Shown: positions 26,178 to 34,902, counted from the stretch's first letter. The stretch: DNA of 64,000 nucleotides from Acidiferrimicrobium sp. IK (GCF_025499425.1 NZ_JAIMCB010000015.1:58688-122687); one strand, 5' to 3'. A program made the numbers and translations. Notes: generated by a model not told the origin, from the sequence alone.

Positions 26178-27383
26178 TCAGCTACCGAGCTGGCTGGTTG
26201 GCACACCCCAGGTCTTGGCGTATCCGTCCAAGAACGCGTTGCCGTAGCCCTTGCCGTTGGCCGCGGGCACGCCGGCTTCTTGGACGTTGGCCTTGGTCAG
26301 GACCCGCACGTTGATCTTCTCGTTTCCGGGGGCCATGTTGGACATGACCCGCATCAGCTGGTCGAGACCGGCGGCGGCCACGTCAGCGGTGTTCTCGCCG
26401 ACGTCCATCGTGACCACGTCTCCGGTGCGCATCATGTCGAGGATCGCCGGCGTCCCGTTGAAGCTGGCGACGTGCACCTGACCGGACTTGCCGGCCGACA
26501 CGATGGCCGGGGCGATGAACTGGGCCATGCTGTCGAACACCGGCAGGATGTAGTTGATGTTCGGGTCCGAGGAGAGGTTGCCCTCGACCGTGGTCTGAAG
26601 CTTGGTCGCCCAGTCGACCGGGTTGACGTTGACCGTGGACACCTTGCAGGTGCTGCACGCCTTGCTCATCTCGCTGGTCACGCCGTCCTGGACGGCCTGG
26701 GAGCTCACGTCGGCGTTCGAGGTGACCACCAGTACGTCGGCCTTGCCCTTGGTTTGCTGGACCGCCCACGCGGCCATGAGCTGGCCGGCCAGGTTGAACG
26801 GCGCGAACGCGTAGGCCTTGACGTAGGGCTCGGTGGGCTGGGAGGCGTCCCGCTCGTTGGTGTCGACCGTGGGAATGCCTGCCGCGGCGGCCTGCTGGAC
26901 CTGAGGGGCCAGCTGTTCGGGCGGGATACCGGCCAGCAGGTCGATGGCGTTGGCCTTGCTGCTGATCGCCTGGTCCATGCCCTGCACCCACTGGGACTGC
27001 TGCTGCTGGTTGGGATAGTCGGTGTAGTTGAGGCCTAGGTCCTTGGCGTACTGGCCCATGACCTTGTCCACGGTGTTGACGAACGCGACGCTCGAGCTGG
27101 CCGGGATCGAGAAGATCGTCTTGCCCTTGAGACTGGCGACGTTGACGGCCGGCCCGGGGGAGTCGAACGTCGGGTTGCCCGTGTACTGGCTGATCAGGCC
27201 GCTCGCCTGCGATACGCCCGAACCTCCGGCGGATCCTCCAGTCGAGGTGCCCGACGACGCAGCGGCCTGCGTTGTGGGGCTGCTGGAGCTACTAGTGCTG
27301 CTGCCGCAGGCTCCGGCGACCAGGCCGATGGCCACCAGACCGGCGCCTACTCGGATCACGTGCTTCAAGGTGCTGTCCTCCAT
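26178..27383 (-). CDS. ABC importer substrate-binding lipoprotein (Peripla_BP_4)
   Basis: 401 residues. Lipoprotein signal with lipobox LVAGAC (Cys about residue 26), a Ser/Thr/Gly linker, then a ribose-binding-like two-domain fold: KTIFSIPASSSVAFVNTVDKVMGQYAKDLG, IDLLAGIPPEQLAPQVQQAAAAGIPTVDTN, and ALGN-type C-terminal region DVGENTADVAAAGLDQLMRV. Anchored outside the membrane and delivers substrate to the adjacent permease. Such proteins usually bind sugars, but autoinducer-2 and other small polar ligands are known, and the gene context here is organic-acid catabolism. Confidence 0.92.
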   Translation of the reverse strand: MEDSTLKHVIRVGAGLVAIGLVAGACGSSTSSSSSPTTQAAASSGTSTGGSAGGSGVSQASGLISQYTGNPTFDSPGPAVNVASLKGKTIFSIPASSSVAFVNTVDKVMGQYAKDLGLNYTDYPNQQQQSQWVQGMDQAISSKANAIDLLAGIPPEQLAPQVQQAAAAGIPTVDTNERDASQPTEPYVKAYAFAPFNLAGQLMAAWAVQQTKGKADVLVVTSNADVSSQAVQDGVTSEMSKACSTCKVSTVNVNPVDWATKLQTTVEGNLSSDPNINYILPVFDSMAQFIAPAIVSAGKSGQVHVASFNGTPAILDMMRTGDVVTMDVGENTADVAAAGLDQLMRVMSNMAPGNEKINVRVLTKANVQEAGVPAANGKGYGNAFLDGYAKTWGVPTSQLGS

Positions 27384-27410
27384 TTTGGGTTTTGGTTAGG
27401 GCTCGGGATC

Positions 27411-28496
27411 TCAACTGCTCGGGGCGACGGTCGATGGCTCGGCCCCCACAGGTGGGCCGCCGCCGGGACCGGCTGACGAGCCGGCGGTGTCCGCCGCGGC
27501 GCGGGCCTTGCGCATGCTGGGCCGCCCGACCAGGCTCGAGAGGAGTACCGCGATCACCAGCGCCCCGCCGTAGAAGAGCTGCTCGACGAACGTCGACACG
27601 CCGAGCTGCGCCAGGCCGTTGATGCCTGTCGTCAGGAAATAGACGGCCACCATGGTTCCCCACGGGTTGAACCGGCCGGGAGCGATCGTCGTGGCGCCGA
27701 GGAACACCGCGGCGAAGGCGGGCAGCAAAAGAGAGGTCCCGGCAGACGGATCGGCCGAGCCGCTGGTCCCGACGTACACCACCCCGGCCAACCCGCTCAG
27801 CGCTCCGGCCGACACGAACGACAGGATCCGGATGCGCTTCACCCTGAGCCCAGACAGCCGAGCGACCTCCCGGCCGCGACCGACGATGAGCACTCGGCGC
27901 CCCGTCGGGGTGAACTCGAAGAAGTACCAGACGACGACGGCCAGGACGAGCAGGTACCAAAACTCCAGTGACAACCCTAGGAATCGGTGCACGACCACGA
28001 GGTTGACCAGGTGCTCGGAGACGCCGCTCACCGGTGCCGACTTCGAGATCCACAAGGTCAGGCCGTCGAGAAACGTTCCTACGCCGAGGGTGACGATGAA
28101 CGGGTCGATGTCGGCCAGCACGCAGATCAGGCCGTTGGCCAGGCCGACCGTGGCACCAAACGCCACTCCGAGCACGGCAGCCAGACCGACGGGGATCCCG
28201 TGCTGGGTGTTGAGCACCGCGACGAGCATCGACGAGAAGCTCAACACGCTCGCGACCGACAGGTCGTAGTCGCCTGCGCTCAGCGGGATCACCAAGGCGA
28301 GAGCCAGGACGCCGAGCGGCGCCTGCGAAGCGAAGAGGGTCGTGAAGTTCGAAGTGGTGGGGAACGTGTGGGGCTTGGCCGCCGAGAAGGCCACCACCAC
28401 CACGGCCCACACGATCACCACGCCGAAGCGGCGCAGGAAGCTCTCCCCGTAGCGAGACTTTTCGGTTTTGGCCACTCTCTGATTCCCTTCTTGCAT
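27411..28496 (-). CDS. ABC importer permease (RbsC type)
   Basis: 361-residue membrane protein with eight to ten hydrophobic helices. Family block IVTLGVGTFLDGLTLWISKSAPVS and the cytoplasmic coupling stretch RLSGLRVKRIRILSFVSAGALSGLAGVVY are typical of BPD_transp_2 permeases. The C-terminus is a Pro/Ala/Gly-rich tail. It sits between its ATPase (six bases upstream) and its binding protein (27 bases downstream). Confidence 0.92.
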   Translation of the reverse strand: MQEGNQRVAKTEKSRYGESFLRRFGVVIVWAVVVVAFSAAKPHTFPTTSNFTTLFASQAPLGVLALALVIPLSAGDYDLSVASVLSFSSMLVAVLNTQHGIPVGLAAVLGVAFGATVGLANGLICVLADIDPFIVTLGVGTFLDGLTLWISKSAPVSGVSEHLVNLVVVHRFLGLSLEFWYLLVLAVVVWYFFEFTPTGRRVLIVGRGREVARLSGLRVKRIRILSFVSAGALSGLAGVVYVGTSGSADPSAGTSLLLPAFAAVFLGATTIAPGRFNPWGTMVAVYFLTTGINGLAQLGVSTFVEQLFYGGALVIAVLLSSLVGRPSMRKARAAADTAGSSAGPGGGPPVGAEPSTVAPSS

Positions 28497-28502
28497 CTGC
28501 GA

Positions 28503-30143
28503 CTACGCCTCGGACCACATGTCCGACGCCCGAGCAAGGTCTGCGCTGCGGCGGGTTCCCTGATAGGCCGACGCGGCGATCCGATCCACCGTCACCGCCG
28601 CTCCACTCAGGATCTCCGCCACCCGACCGTCGGCGACCACGACGACTTGTTGGGCCAAGCGACTGACCTCGTCCCAGTCGCTCGACGCGTAGAGGACCAC
28701 CGCGCCCTGGCGCGCGGCTTCCCGGATGAGCTTGAAGATCAGCTGGCGGGCGCCGACGTCCACGCCCTGGGTCGGCTCGTTGAGCAGTACCACCCTCGGC
28801 CGCAGCTGCAGCCACTTGCCGAGGACCGCCTTTTGCTGGTTGCCGCCGCTCAGGGTGCCGATCGGCCGGGAGGGCTGCGGCGGGTGCACGGCGTGGTCGT
28901 GCAACACCTGCTTGCAGGCTCGACTCATTTCCCGCAGCCGCAGCCTCCCGCCGAGGAAGGAACGGTCGAGCACCGGCAACATCACGTTCTCTTCCAGGGT
29001 CAGCTCTGAGATGATCCCCTGCGAGAGTCGTTCGGAAGGCACGAAGACCATGCCTTGCTCCAACGCCTTCCGGGGGGTCATGTCAGCGATGTCGTAGCCC
29101 TGGTCGTCGAGTTGCAAGCGGCCCCGCCACGCCGGCGACGCCCCGTAGAGGTGCTCGAGGACGAACTCCCATCCAGAACCGACGATGCCAGTGATCCCGA
29201 CGATCTCGCCTTGCCCCGCCTCGAAACTCAAGTCGCGCACGTGGAGACCGTGGAGGCCGCTCACCGTCAGACGTCCGACCGGCTTACGAGGTCGGTCCCG
29301 GTCCATGACCAACACGTCGTCGGAATCCTCTGAGGCCAAAGCGGCGCCGGCTTCGCCCGCGTCGTCCAAGCGAACCGAGCGGTCACCGCCGACGATCAGG
29401 CCCACGATGTCATCGGCGTCGAGCTCGGCGCTGTTGGCGGTTTCCACGACTCTCCCGTCGCGCAGCACCGTGACCCGGTCAGCCAGGCTGAGCACTTCGC
29501 CGATGTCGTGGGAGACAAACAGCACGGCCGAACCGCCGGCGGCGATCGAGCGAAGCAGGGAGTGCAGGCTGTCGCGACCGGTGCGATCGAGGAAGGTCGT
29601 GGCTTCGTCCAAGACCAACACCCCCCGCCGCTGGCCGCCGCCGGGCGACCCCTCCCGAAGCTGCATCAGGGACCGGATGATGGCGACTTGCGCCTGCTCG
29701 ACGGGCCTCAGGGAGCCGAGCTTCACCCGGGGGTCCAAGTCCAAGTCGAACGACTCCAATAGGGCGCTGGCCTCGCGTCGTTCCCGACGCCACGCGATGT
29801 AGGGCCGCCGGTTCTCACCCAAGCGGTGAAACAGCAGGTTCTCCAGGACGGTCATCTCGCCGATGACCCCGAGGTCTTGATGGACAAAGCTGATCCCCAA
29901 GCGGGCCGGCTCCCCTGGGTGCAGCCCGCGGGTGACCACGGCGCCGTCCACCCGCAGCTGCCAGTGGGGGTCGGGCGCGTGGTAGCCGGACAGGCACTTG
30001 ATCAGCGTTGACTTCCCCGACCCGTTCTGTCCCACCAGGCCGTGGATCTCTCCTGCCTGCACGTCTAGGGCGACGTCGGAGAGGACCCGGACCCCGTTGA
30101 AGGACTTCGACAGGTCGCGGATGCTGAGCAGCACGTCGGCCAT
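28503..30143 (-). CDS. ABC importer ATPase with two nucleotide-binding domains (RbsA/MglA type)
   Basis: 546 residues. Domain 1 has Walker A GQNGSGKSTLIKCLSG, a degenerate signature (SLRPVEQAQVAIIRSL) and Walker B VLVLDEATTFLD. Domain 2 has a degenerate Walker A (GITGIVGSGWEFVLEHLYG), a good signature LSGGNQQKAVLGKWL and Walker B VVLLNEPTQGVDVG. This asymmetric arrangement is normal for sugar ATPases of this class. The start is one base from the end of the racemase-like gene, so catabolic and transport genes share one transcript. Confidence 0.93.
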   Translation of the reverse strand: MADVLLSIRDLSKSFNGVRVLSDVALDVQAGEIHGLVGQNGSGKSTLIKCLSGYHAPDPHWQLRVDGAVVTRGLHPGEPARLGISFVHQDLGVIGEMTVLENLLFHRLGENRRPYIAWRRERREASALLESFDLDLDPRVKLGSLRPVEQAQVAIIRSLMQLREGSPGGGQRRGVLVLDEATTFLDRTGRDSLHSLLRSIAAGGSAVLFVSHDIGEVLSLADRVTVLRDGRVVETANSAELDADDIVGLIVGGDRSVRLDDAGEAGAALASEDSDDVLVMDRDRPRKPVGRLTVSGLHGLHVRDLSFEAGQGEIVGITGIVGSGWEFVLEHLYGASPAWRGRLQLDDQGYDIADMTPRKALEQGMVFVPSERLSQGIISELTLEENVMLPVLDRSFLGGRLRLREMSRACKQVLHDHAVHPPQPSRPIGTLSGGNQQKAVLGKWLQLRPRVVLLNEPTQGVDVGARQLIFKLIREAARQGAVVLYASSDWDEVSRLAQQVVVVADGRVAEILSGAAVTVDRIAASAYQGTRRSADLARASDMWSEA

Positions 30144-30144
30144 G

Positions 30145-30813
30145 TCAGCGTGGCCTTTCGCGCTCGGGCCCCGCCGGCGGCATCAGGCACAGCAGCTGGA
30201 GGGCCAAGGCGGTGGGATCGACCACCGCTACCGAGCCGAGGTGGTCGGCGTCGATGTCCACCGCGGAGCATCCGTTGAAGAGGGTGTTCACCCCGTCGGC
30301 CTCGAGCTGCTTTTGGAGGGGCCGCATGGCGTCCGCCCAGCCCTGGTGGTCGGAGACCAGGCAGAAGTCCACGTCGAGGACGTGGACTCCCGTCAGCCAC
30401 CGGGCCAAGCCGTAGCGCTCGACCTTGCGGGACAGCTCGTCGCCGATGGCTCGGTTGCGGGTGACCGCCGCGAACGGCCGGCCGATCGACGCCAGATAGG
30501 CGGTTACCAGTTGGAGGATGCCGGCCACGGGCACCGGGGGCGCAGCCACCTCCCCGACGGCCGGGTCCAGCACGCAGTCTGGCAGCACGATGTCGAAGGC
30601 GCTGGGGTCGCTACGGCGTATCTCCTCCGCGGTGAGCCGCTCTGACGCCGCGATCTGATCGGCGGTGTCGAAGCGGCTCGGGGCTCCGTCGCCGGTCAGG
30701 TTCACCAGCGTGATCGCCAGCTGGCCGCCGCCCAGGCGGTCGTAGCGATCCTGACGGCGGCCCAGCTCCTCAGGAGTCAAGCGCAGCGGTGCGACAGCTT
30801 TCACGCGGAGCAT
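30145..30813 (-). CDS. Asp/Glu/hydantoin racemase-superfamily protein
   Basis: 222 residues from ATG 30813, inside the last codons of the MmgE/PrpD gene upstream (13-base overlap). Two cysteines in the expected contexts, SAFDIVLPDCVLDPAVGE and NTLFNGCSAVDIDAD, fit the paired catalytic cysteines of hydantoin racemase, maleate isomerase and arylmalonate decarboxylase relatives. Could racemise or isomerise the substrate or product of the hydantoinase-like enzyme. The exact reaction is not readable from sequence. Confidence 0.75.
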   Translation of the reverse strand: MLRVKAVAPLRLTPEELGRRQDRYDRLGGGQLAITLVNLTGDGAPSRFDTADQIAASERLTAEEIRRSDPSAFDIVLPDCVLDPAVGEVAAPPVPVAGILQLVTAYLASIGRPFAAVTRNRAIGDELSRKVERYGLARWLTGVHVLDVDFCLVSDHQGWADAMRPLQKQLEADGVNTLFNGCSAVDIDADHLGSVAVVDPTALALQLLCLMPPAGPERERPR

Positions 30814-32207
30814 GTGGTGTCTTTCTCCAGTCGGGTGCCGGCGGCGCCGGCGGCCCAGCGGCGCAACTCGGCGAGCGGGACGCCCACGTCGTCGGTGGTG
30901 ATCAGATCGGCGGTCAGCGACTCGACCCGGTCGGCCGCCTCGGAACCGCCCAACAGGGAGGTGGCCTTGACCCGCAGGTCCTTCGCCGAAAGCGACCGGA
31001 AGTCGTTGTCGCCGACCGGGTTGGGCATTTCCACGGTTCGCTCCCACCCGCCTTCTCGCCGCACGGTGAGGCGGGCCACCCGCTCGGCCGGGAGCCGCTG
31101 GTCGAGCTCCGGGGCGTGCACGACCCGGACCCGAGCGGCCAGCGCCCGGCGGGCGGGGTCCGCCCGGTGCGCGTCGTCGAATTGCTCTGGGGGGCACTCG
31201 CCGGCCGCGAGGGCTGCGGCGACCACGTAGGGGACCGAGAACATGGCGGCCAGCCGCGACGGCCAGTCGTAGCGGTCCAATCCGGCCGCCAGGTGGTGGG
31301 TCTCCACCACGATCTCGGTGATGTCGGAGCCGTCCCCGAGGTCGACCTGCTCGCGAAGCGCCAGCACCGCGTCGGCCGGCGGGTGGGTGTAGGAGCAGGA
31401 GGCGTGCCTCTTCAGATAGCCGCCGGTGATGGCCATCTTCTCCCCTAGCCCGGCTGTCAGGGCTGCGGGGTCGATGGAGCCGAGCAGGTGACCCAGGCTG
31501 GCGGCTGCCACCCCGGTAGCCGACCGGGTGGCATCGGCCACCGCCCAAGCCCGGATGCCCGAGACGTTCGCCTGGCCGATCCAGGCGTCGCGCACGGGTA
31601 AGCCCTCGAGAGCGACATCGAATGGGGTGGCTATCGCTAGCGCTCCCGCGGCGTCCAACGCCGCGGCCATCGCCCGGGCATCGGCGCCGCCCAGGCGGGC
31701 CGCCGCCGCAGCCGCGCCCGCGACTCCCCAGTTGCCGTGCGGATGAACCCCCGGGTGCAACACGGTGGCCTGCCCGAACCGGCTGGCAACCTCGTGACCG
31801 GCGAGGAACGCCTCTACGAATGCGGTGCCGCTCGTCGAGGCCGCCTCGGCGAGTGCCAGCGCGACCGGGAGCACGTGCGCGGTGGCGTGACCTCGAATCC
31901 GCTTGTTGCCCTCGTCCATCTCGAGCGCCACCAGCGAGCAGCCGTTGAGCCACGCCGCGTCGCAGACCGCCACCGGGGCCACTTGGCCGAAGGCGGTGGC
32001 CGGGCCGGTCGAGAAGTTAAGCGCAGCCCTCCTCCTGTGGGCTTCGGGCAGGCGACCGCCAGCGATGAGCACCGCGATGCTGTCGAAGAGCACTCGCTGC
32101 AGCGCGGCTCGGACGTCGGGCCCTTGGTCCTTCCACGAAAGCGACACGGCGAAGCGACCCAGCTCGTCGATGGCCGCCCCGGTGCGGGCGGCCTCGGAGC
32201 CCGTCAC
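30801..32207 (-). CDS. MmgE/PrpD-family protein (copy 2)
   Basis: 468 residues. Compared with copy 1 the N-terminal DYDD-type block is replaced by VALEMDEGNKRIRGHATAHVLPVALALAEA, while the central GVAGAAAAAARLGG region and KRHASCSYTHPPADAVLAL correspond to the substrate-binding middle of the family. Thus a divergent paralogue, not a duplicate. The family handles di- and tricarboxylates (dehydration, decarboxylation, epimerisation). Overlaps the EthD-like gene upstream by four bases and the racemase-like gene downstream by 13. Confidence 0.88.
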   Translation of the reverse strand: MTGSEAARTGAAIDELGRFAVSLSWKDQGPDVRAALQRVLFDSIAVLIAGGRLPEAHRRRAALNFSTGPATAFGQVAPVAVCDAAWLNGCSLVALEMDEGNKRIRGHATAHVLPVALALAEAASTSGTAFVEAFLAGHEVASRFGQATVLHPGVHPHGNWGVAGAAAAAARLGGADARAMAAALDAAGALAIATPFDVALEGLPVRDAWIGQANVSGIRAWAVADATRSATGVAAASLGHLLGSIDPAALTAGLGEKMAITGGYLKRHASCSYTHPPADAVLALREQVDLGDGSDITEIVVETHHLAAGLDRYDWPSRLAAMFSVPYVVAAALAAGECPPEQFDDAHRADPARRALAARVRVVHAPELDQRLPAERVARLTVRREGGWERTVEMPNPVGDNDFRSLSAKDLRVKATSLLGGSEAADRVESLTADLITTDDVGVPLAELRRWAAGAAGTRLEKDTTCSA

Positions 32208-32596
32208 CCGGCGGTGTCCTCCAGGAACGAGGGGCGAAGCTCGGCCCCCTGCGCGACCTCCGTCACCTCGGTCACCACGTAGAACTTGAACCGCGTGCGC
32301 CCCTTCGGGCTGCGTTCGTCAGGAATCGGGTGTTGCGCGAACCACTCCCGGTAGGCCTGATACGAAGGTTGATCCCTAAAGTGCATCTCGGCGATCCGGT
32401 AGAACGTCAGGTCGTCGGGGATGGGAAGCGACCCGCCGCTGATGGTCGCTACAGGAGCAACGACCTTGTTGAACACCAGTCGATCGACGTGCGGATTGGC
32501 CAGGATGTCGGGCACGTGCACGTCGAACAGCCAGCGCTCGTACTCCTCCTCGGTGACATTCGGCTCGATGTCGTAGCCCAGAATTGTCTTTATCAT
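32204..32596 (-). CDS. EthD-like small dimeric alpha/beta-barrel protein
   Basis: 130 residues from ATG 32596. MIKTILGYDIEPNVTEEEYERWLFDVHVPDILANPHVDRLV is the ferredoxin-like EthD pattern (beta strand, then helix with WLFDVHVP). Relatives are small accessory proteins, isomerases or decyclases in degradation pathways of aromatic compounds, ethers and lactones. Start overlaps the upstream stop (ATGA). The in-frame sequence up to 32626 is not family-like. Confidence 0.75.
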   Translation of the reverse strand: MIKTILGYDIEPNVTEEEYERWLFDVHVPDILANPHVDRLVFNKVVAPVATISGGSLPIPDDLTFYRIAEMHFRDQPSYQAYREWFAQHPIPDERSPKGRTRFKFYVVTEVTEVAQGAELRPSFLEDTAG

Positions 32597-33165
32597 CCGG
32601 CTCCTCCTTGGTCGGAACTCTCCCACGTGAACGACGTGGCGCCCGCACCGAACCCCTCGGCTCGGATCTGCACCGGATGCACCCGGACTCCAACCAACTC
32701 GCCCCGGACTTGGCTGGCTGAACGCAACGGGGCCTTGGTCAGGCCTTTCGACCGCTGGACGGCGGTCTGGCGTTCGTAGGTCGCGACCAAGTCCTCCTCG
32801 GTCATCATCTGGGCCAACCCCCGGACGAAGACCACCCTGGGGATGGTGAGACCAAAGTCGTAGACGTGAGGTCGGTCGTTCACGGAGTCGGGCATGGGTG
32901 GCCCGGTCCAGACGACCTCCATGCGGGGGTTGCGCCTTATCTGGACGAGGCGGCGATGCACCGAGCGCTGCACCAGGTCGACGGTCCAGTCATCGTTGAG
33001 GACCGCCACCATCGTGCGTCCCACGGGGAACCCGTCCCGATTGATGGTGTACACCTGCGCGAACCCGGCCTCGGTTTGGACGAACCGGAGAACCGCTTCC
33101 TTGACCGAATCTGACTCTGGGGTCGACGCTCCCGGACGGTGGCGCTCGTTTTCCTCGACCTTCAT
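32593..33165 (-). CDS. FMN-binding split-barrel (PPOX-like) protein
   Basis: 190 residues from ATG 33165. EAVLRFVQTEAGFAQVYTINRDGFPVGRTMVAVLNDDWTVDLV and RRLVQIRRNPRMEVVWTG are typical of pyridoxamine-phosphate-oxidase-like flavin or F420 proteins. First gene of the long minus-strand operon running through the EthD-like, MmgE/PrpD, racemase and ABC genes. It could supply a redox step on the cluster's substrate. GGGGGGAGGA lies about 13 bases upstream. Confidence 0.8.
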   Translation of the reverse strand: MKVEENERHRPGASTPESDSVKEAVLRFVQTEAGFAQVYTINRDGFPVGRTMVAVLNDDWTVDLVQRSVHRRLVQIRRNPRMEVVWTGPPMPDSVNDRPHVYDFGLTIPRVVFVRGLAQMMTEEDLVATYERQTAVQRSKGLTKAPLRSASQVRGELVGVRVHPVQIRAEGFGAGATSFTWESSDQGGAG

Positions 33166-33211
33166 GGGCGATGCATCCTCCCCCCACCGTTCTTGACTTG
33201 TCCCGGTAATA

Positions 33212-33224
33212 GGAACAGCGTTCC
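33212..33224. promoter_or_regulatory. GGAAC-N3-GTTCC palindrome
   Basis: GGAACAGCGTTCC, perfect 5+5 palindrome in the 175-base divergent promoter between the split-barrel and flavoprotein genes. A second copy of the same architecture, CGGAACATGGTTCCG, lies at 33307-33321. Both share the GTTCC half-site of the IclR-type sites. Confidence 0.5.
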
Positions 33225-33306
33225 GTACGACAACTTCTACCATGCGGAACCGGCCGAGACAAGCCCGGAGGGTGTTGATGCTGCTGCTGCAGCGGCGTAT
33301 CATCGA

Positions 33307-33332
33307 CGGAACATGGTTCCGTTAATTGAAAC
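33307..33332. promoter_or_regulatory. Overlapping IclR-type operators before the flavoprotein gene
   Basis: CGGAACATGGTTCCG (33307-33321) overlaps GTTCCGTTAATTGAAAC (33316-33332). The second differs by one base from the site at 24323-24339. It ends nine bases before the flavoprotein ATG, a position where a bound repressor would block expression. Confidence 0.6.
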
Positions 33333-33340
33333 AGCGGTCG

Positions 33341-34702
33341 ATGAGTCCTGATCTGGTGGTGGCGGGCGCAGGGGGCGGCGTAGCAGGCGCGCTTCGCGCC
33401 GCGGAGCTCGGGCTACGGGTGCTGGTCGTGGAGAGCAGCCCCCAGTTCCGCCAGGGGAACAACACGTCGATGTCCACGGCGATGCTCCCCGGAGCCGGCA
33501 CCCGGTGGCAGGCTGACGCCGGGGTGGACGACTCCCCGCAGACCTTCGTCGACGACATCATGGCGAAGACCGAAGGCCAGGCGGACCCGGAGTTGGCGAC
33601 CGCCCTGGCCGAGGTCAGCGGGCGTTTGGTGACCTGGCTGGCCGACCACGCCGGAGCGCCCATCGAGTTGGCTACCGACTTCTCCTATCCGGGCCACAGC
33701 CGGTACCGGTGCCACACCATCCCCCACCGACGCGGCGCTCTGCTCCTGGGAGTGCTGCTCGACGGGCTTGACCGTTCAGCGTCGGTGGACCTGCTGACAC
33801 CGGCGCGCCTGGTGGACGTTGTCACCACCGACGGCCGGGTGACCGCCGCTTTGGTCTCCTATCCGGACGGCACCACCGAGGAGATTGAATGCGGGGCGGT
33901 GCTGCTGGCCACAAACGGGTTCGGTGCCAACCGGGAGATGGTGAGCACGCACATCCCGGAGATGGCCCGCGCCACCTACCACGGCAGTGCGGAGTCCAGA
34001 GGTGACGCCCTGCGCATCGGGACCGGGCTGGGCGCCGACACCGCATTCTTGGACGCATACCAGGGCCACGGCGCGCTTTCGACGCCCTATGCCACCCTCA
34101 CCGGCTGGGCCACTGTCATGCACGGAGGGCTGCTCGTCAATGCTGACGGCCTGCGCTTCGGTGACGAGACCACCGGGTACTCGGAGTTCGGCCACCAGGT
34201 CGTCGCCCAGCCCGGTGGCACCGCCGTACTCGTGTTCGACCAGCGAATCCACGACGCGTGCCTGGTCTTCGACGACTTCCGGGCCACCGTCGACGCGGGG
34301 GCCCTCCGGTGGGCGGACAGCCCCGCCGGGCTCGGCGAGGCATTCGGGATCGACCCGGCTGCGTTCAGCGAGACCATCGAGGAGTCCAGGGCGTTGGCCC
34401 GTTCGGGTGGCGTCGACCGCTTCGGGCGGTCGTTTTGGGAGCAACCGTTGGGGCTTCCCCTCGCCGGGGTGCGAGTCACCGGGGCGTTGTTCCACACCCA
34501 AGGCGGCCTGCGAGTCGACGGTCAAGCCCGGGTCCTTCGCGCCGACGGGACGGCCATCGGCGGGCTGTACGCCTCGGGCGGAGCAGCCATGGGCATCTCA
34601 GGCCACGGCGCAGCCGGTTACCTCGCCGGGAACGGCCTGCTGCCGGCCCTCGGTTTGGCGTTCCTGGCCGCAGAGGACGTGGCGCGCCGTCGAGGGGCTT
34701 GA
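33341..34702 (+). CDS. FAD_binding_2 flavoprotein (fumarate-reductase/TcuA-like dehydrogenase)
   Basis: 453 residues from ATG 33341. N-terminal FAD fold SPDLVVAGAGGGVAGALRAAELGLRVLVVES, then the GGDALRIG-like stretch SRGDALRIGTGLGADTAFLDAYQGHG, and C-terminal GGLYASGGAAMGISGHGAAGYLAGNGLLPALGL. This is the fumarate reductase/3-ketosteroid dehydrogenase/tricarballylate dehydrogenase group; it probably introduces or reduces a C=C bond next to a carboxylate. Divergent from the ABC/MmgE operon under the shared operator. A TcuB-like electron acceptor is encoded 10 kb downstream. Confidence 0.88.
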   Translation: MSPDLVVAGAGGGVAGALRAAELGLRVLVVESSPQFRQGNNTSMSTAMLPGAGTRWQADAGVDDSPQTFVDDIMAKTEGQADPELATALAEVSGRLVTWLADHAGAPIELATDFSYPGHSRYRCHTIPHRRGALLLGVLLDGLDRSASVDLLTPARLVDVVTTDGRVTAALVSYPDGTTEEIECGAVLLATNGFGANREMVSTHIPEMARATYHGSAESRGDALRIGTGLGADTAFLDAYQGHGALSTPYATLTGWATVMHGGLLVNADGLRFGDETTGYSEFGHQVVAQPGGTAVLVFDQRIHDACLVFDDFRATVDAGALRWADSPAGLGEAFGIDPAAFSETIEESRALARSGGVDRFGRSFWEQPLGLPLAGVRVTGALFHTQGGLRVDGQARVLRADGTAIGGLYASGGAAMGISGHGAAGYLAGNGLLPALGLAFLAAEDVARRRGA

Positions 34703-34727
34703 CGGCGGTTGCTTGGGGCCGCGACCG

Positions 34728-34902
34728 TCAGACCCGAGCTCGTTCGGGAATCTGGCGCGCCAGCACTACGGTGACCGCGCCGAGCAGGGTGCCGGTGATG
34801 CGGCGCTGCCAGGCGACCCAGCGCGGCCGAGCCTGAAGCAGGGCGGAGATCGACCCGGCCACGACGATGATGATCGAGTTCACGAGCATGCTCACCGCAG
34901 CA
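34728..34902 (-). pseudogene. C-terminal remnant of a LysE/RhtB-type exporter
   Basis: In the 270-base gap between the flavoprotein and Rieske genes the minus strand encodes a short open segment ending at 34728. It includes a hydrophobic helix (MLVNSIIIVVAGSISALL), then RPRWVAWQRRITGTLLGAV, which matches the C-terminal pattern of LysE-family translocators. No matching N-terminal part follows, so it looks like a relic. The rest of the gap holds nothing else I can name. Confidence 0.45.
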
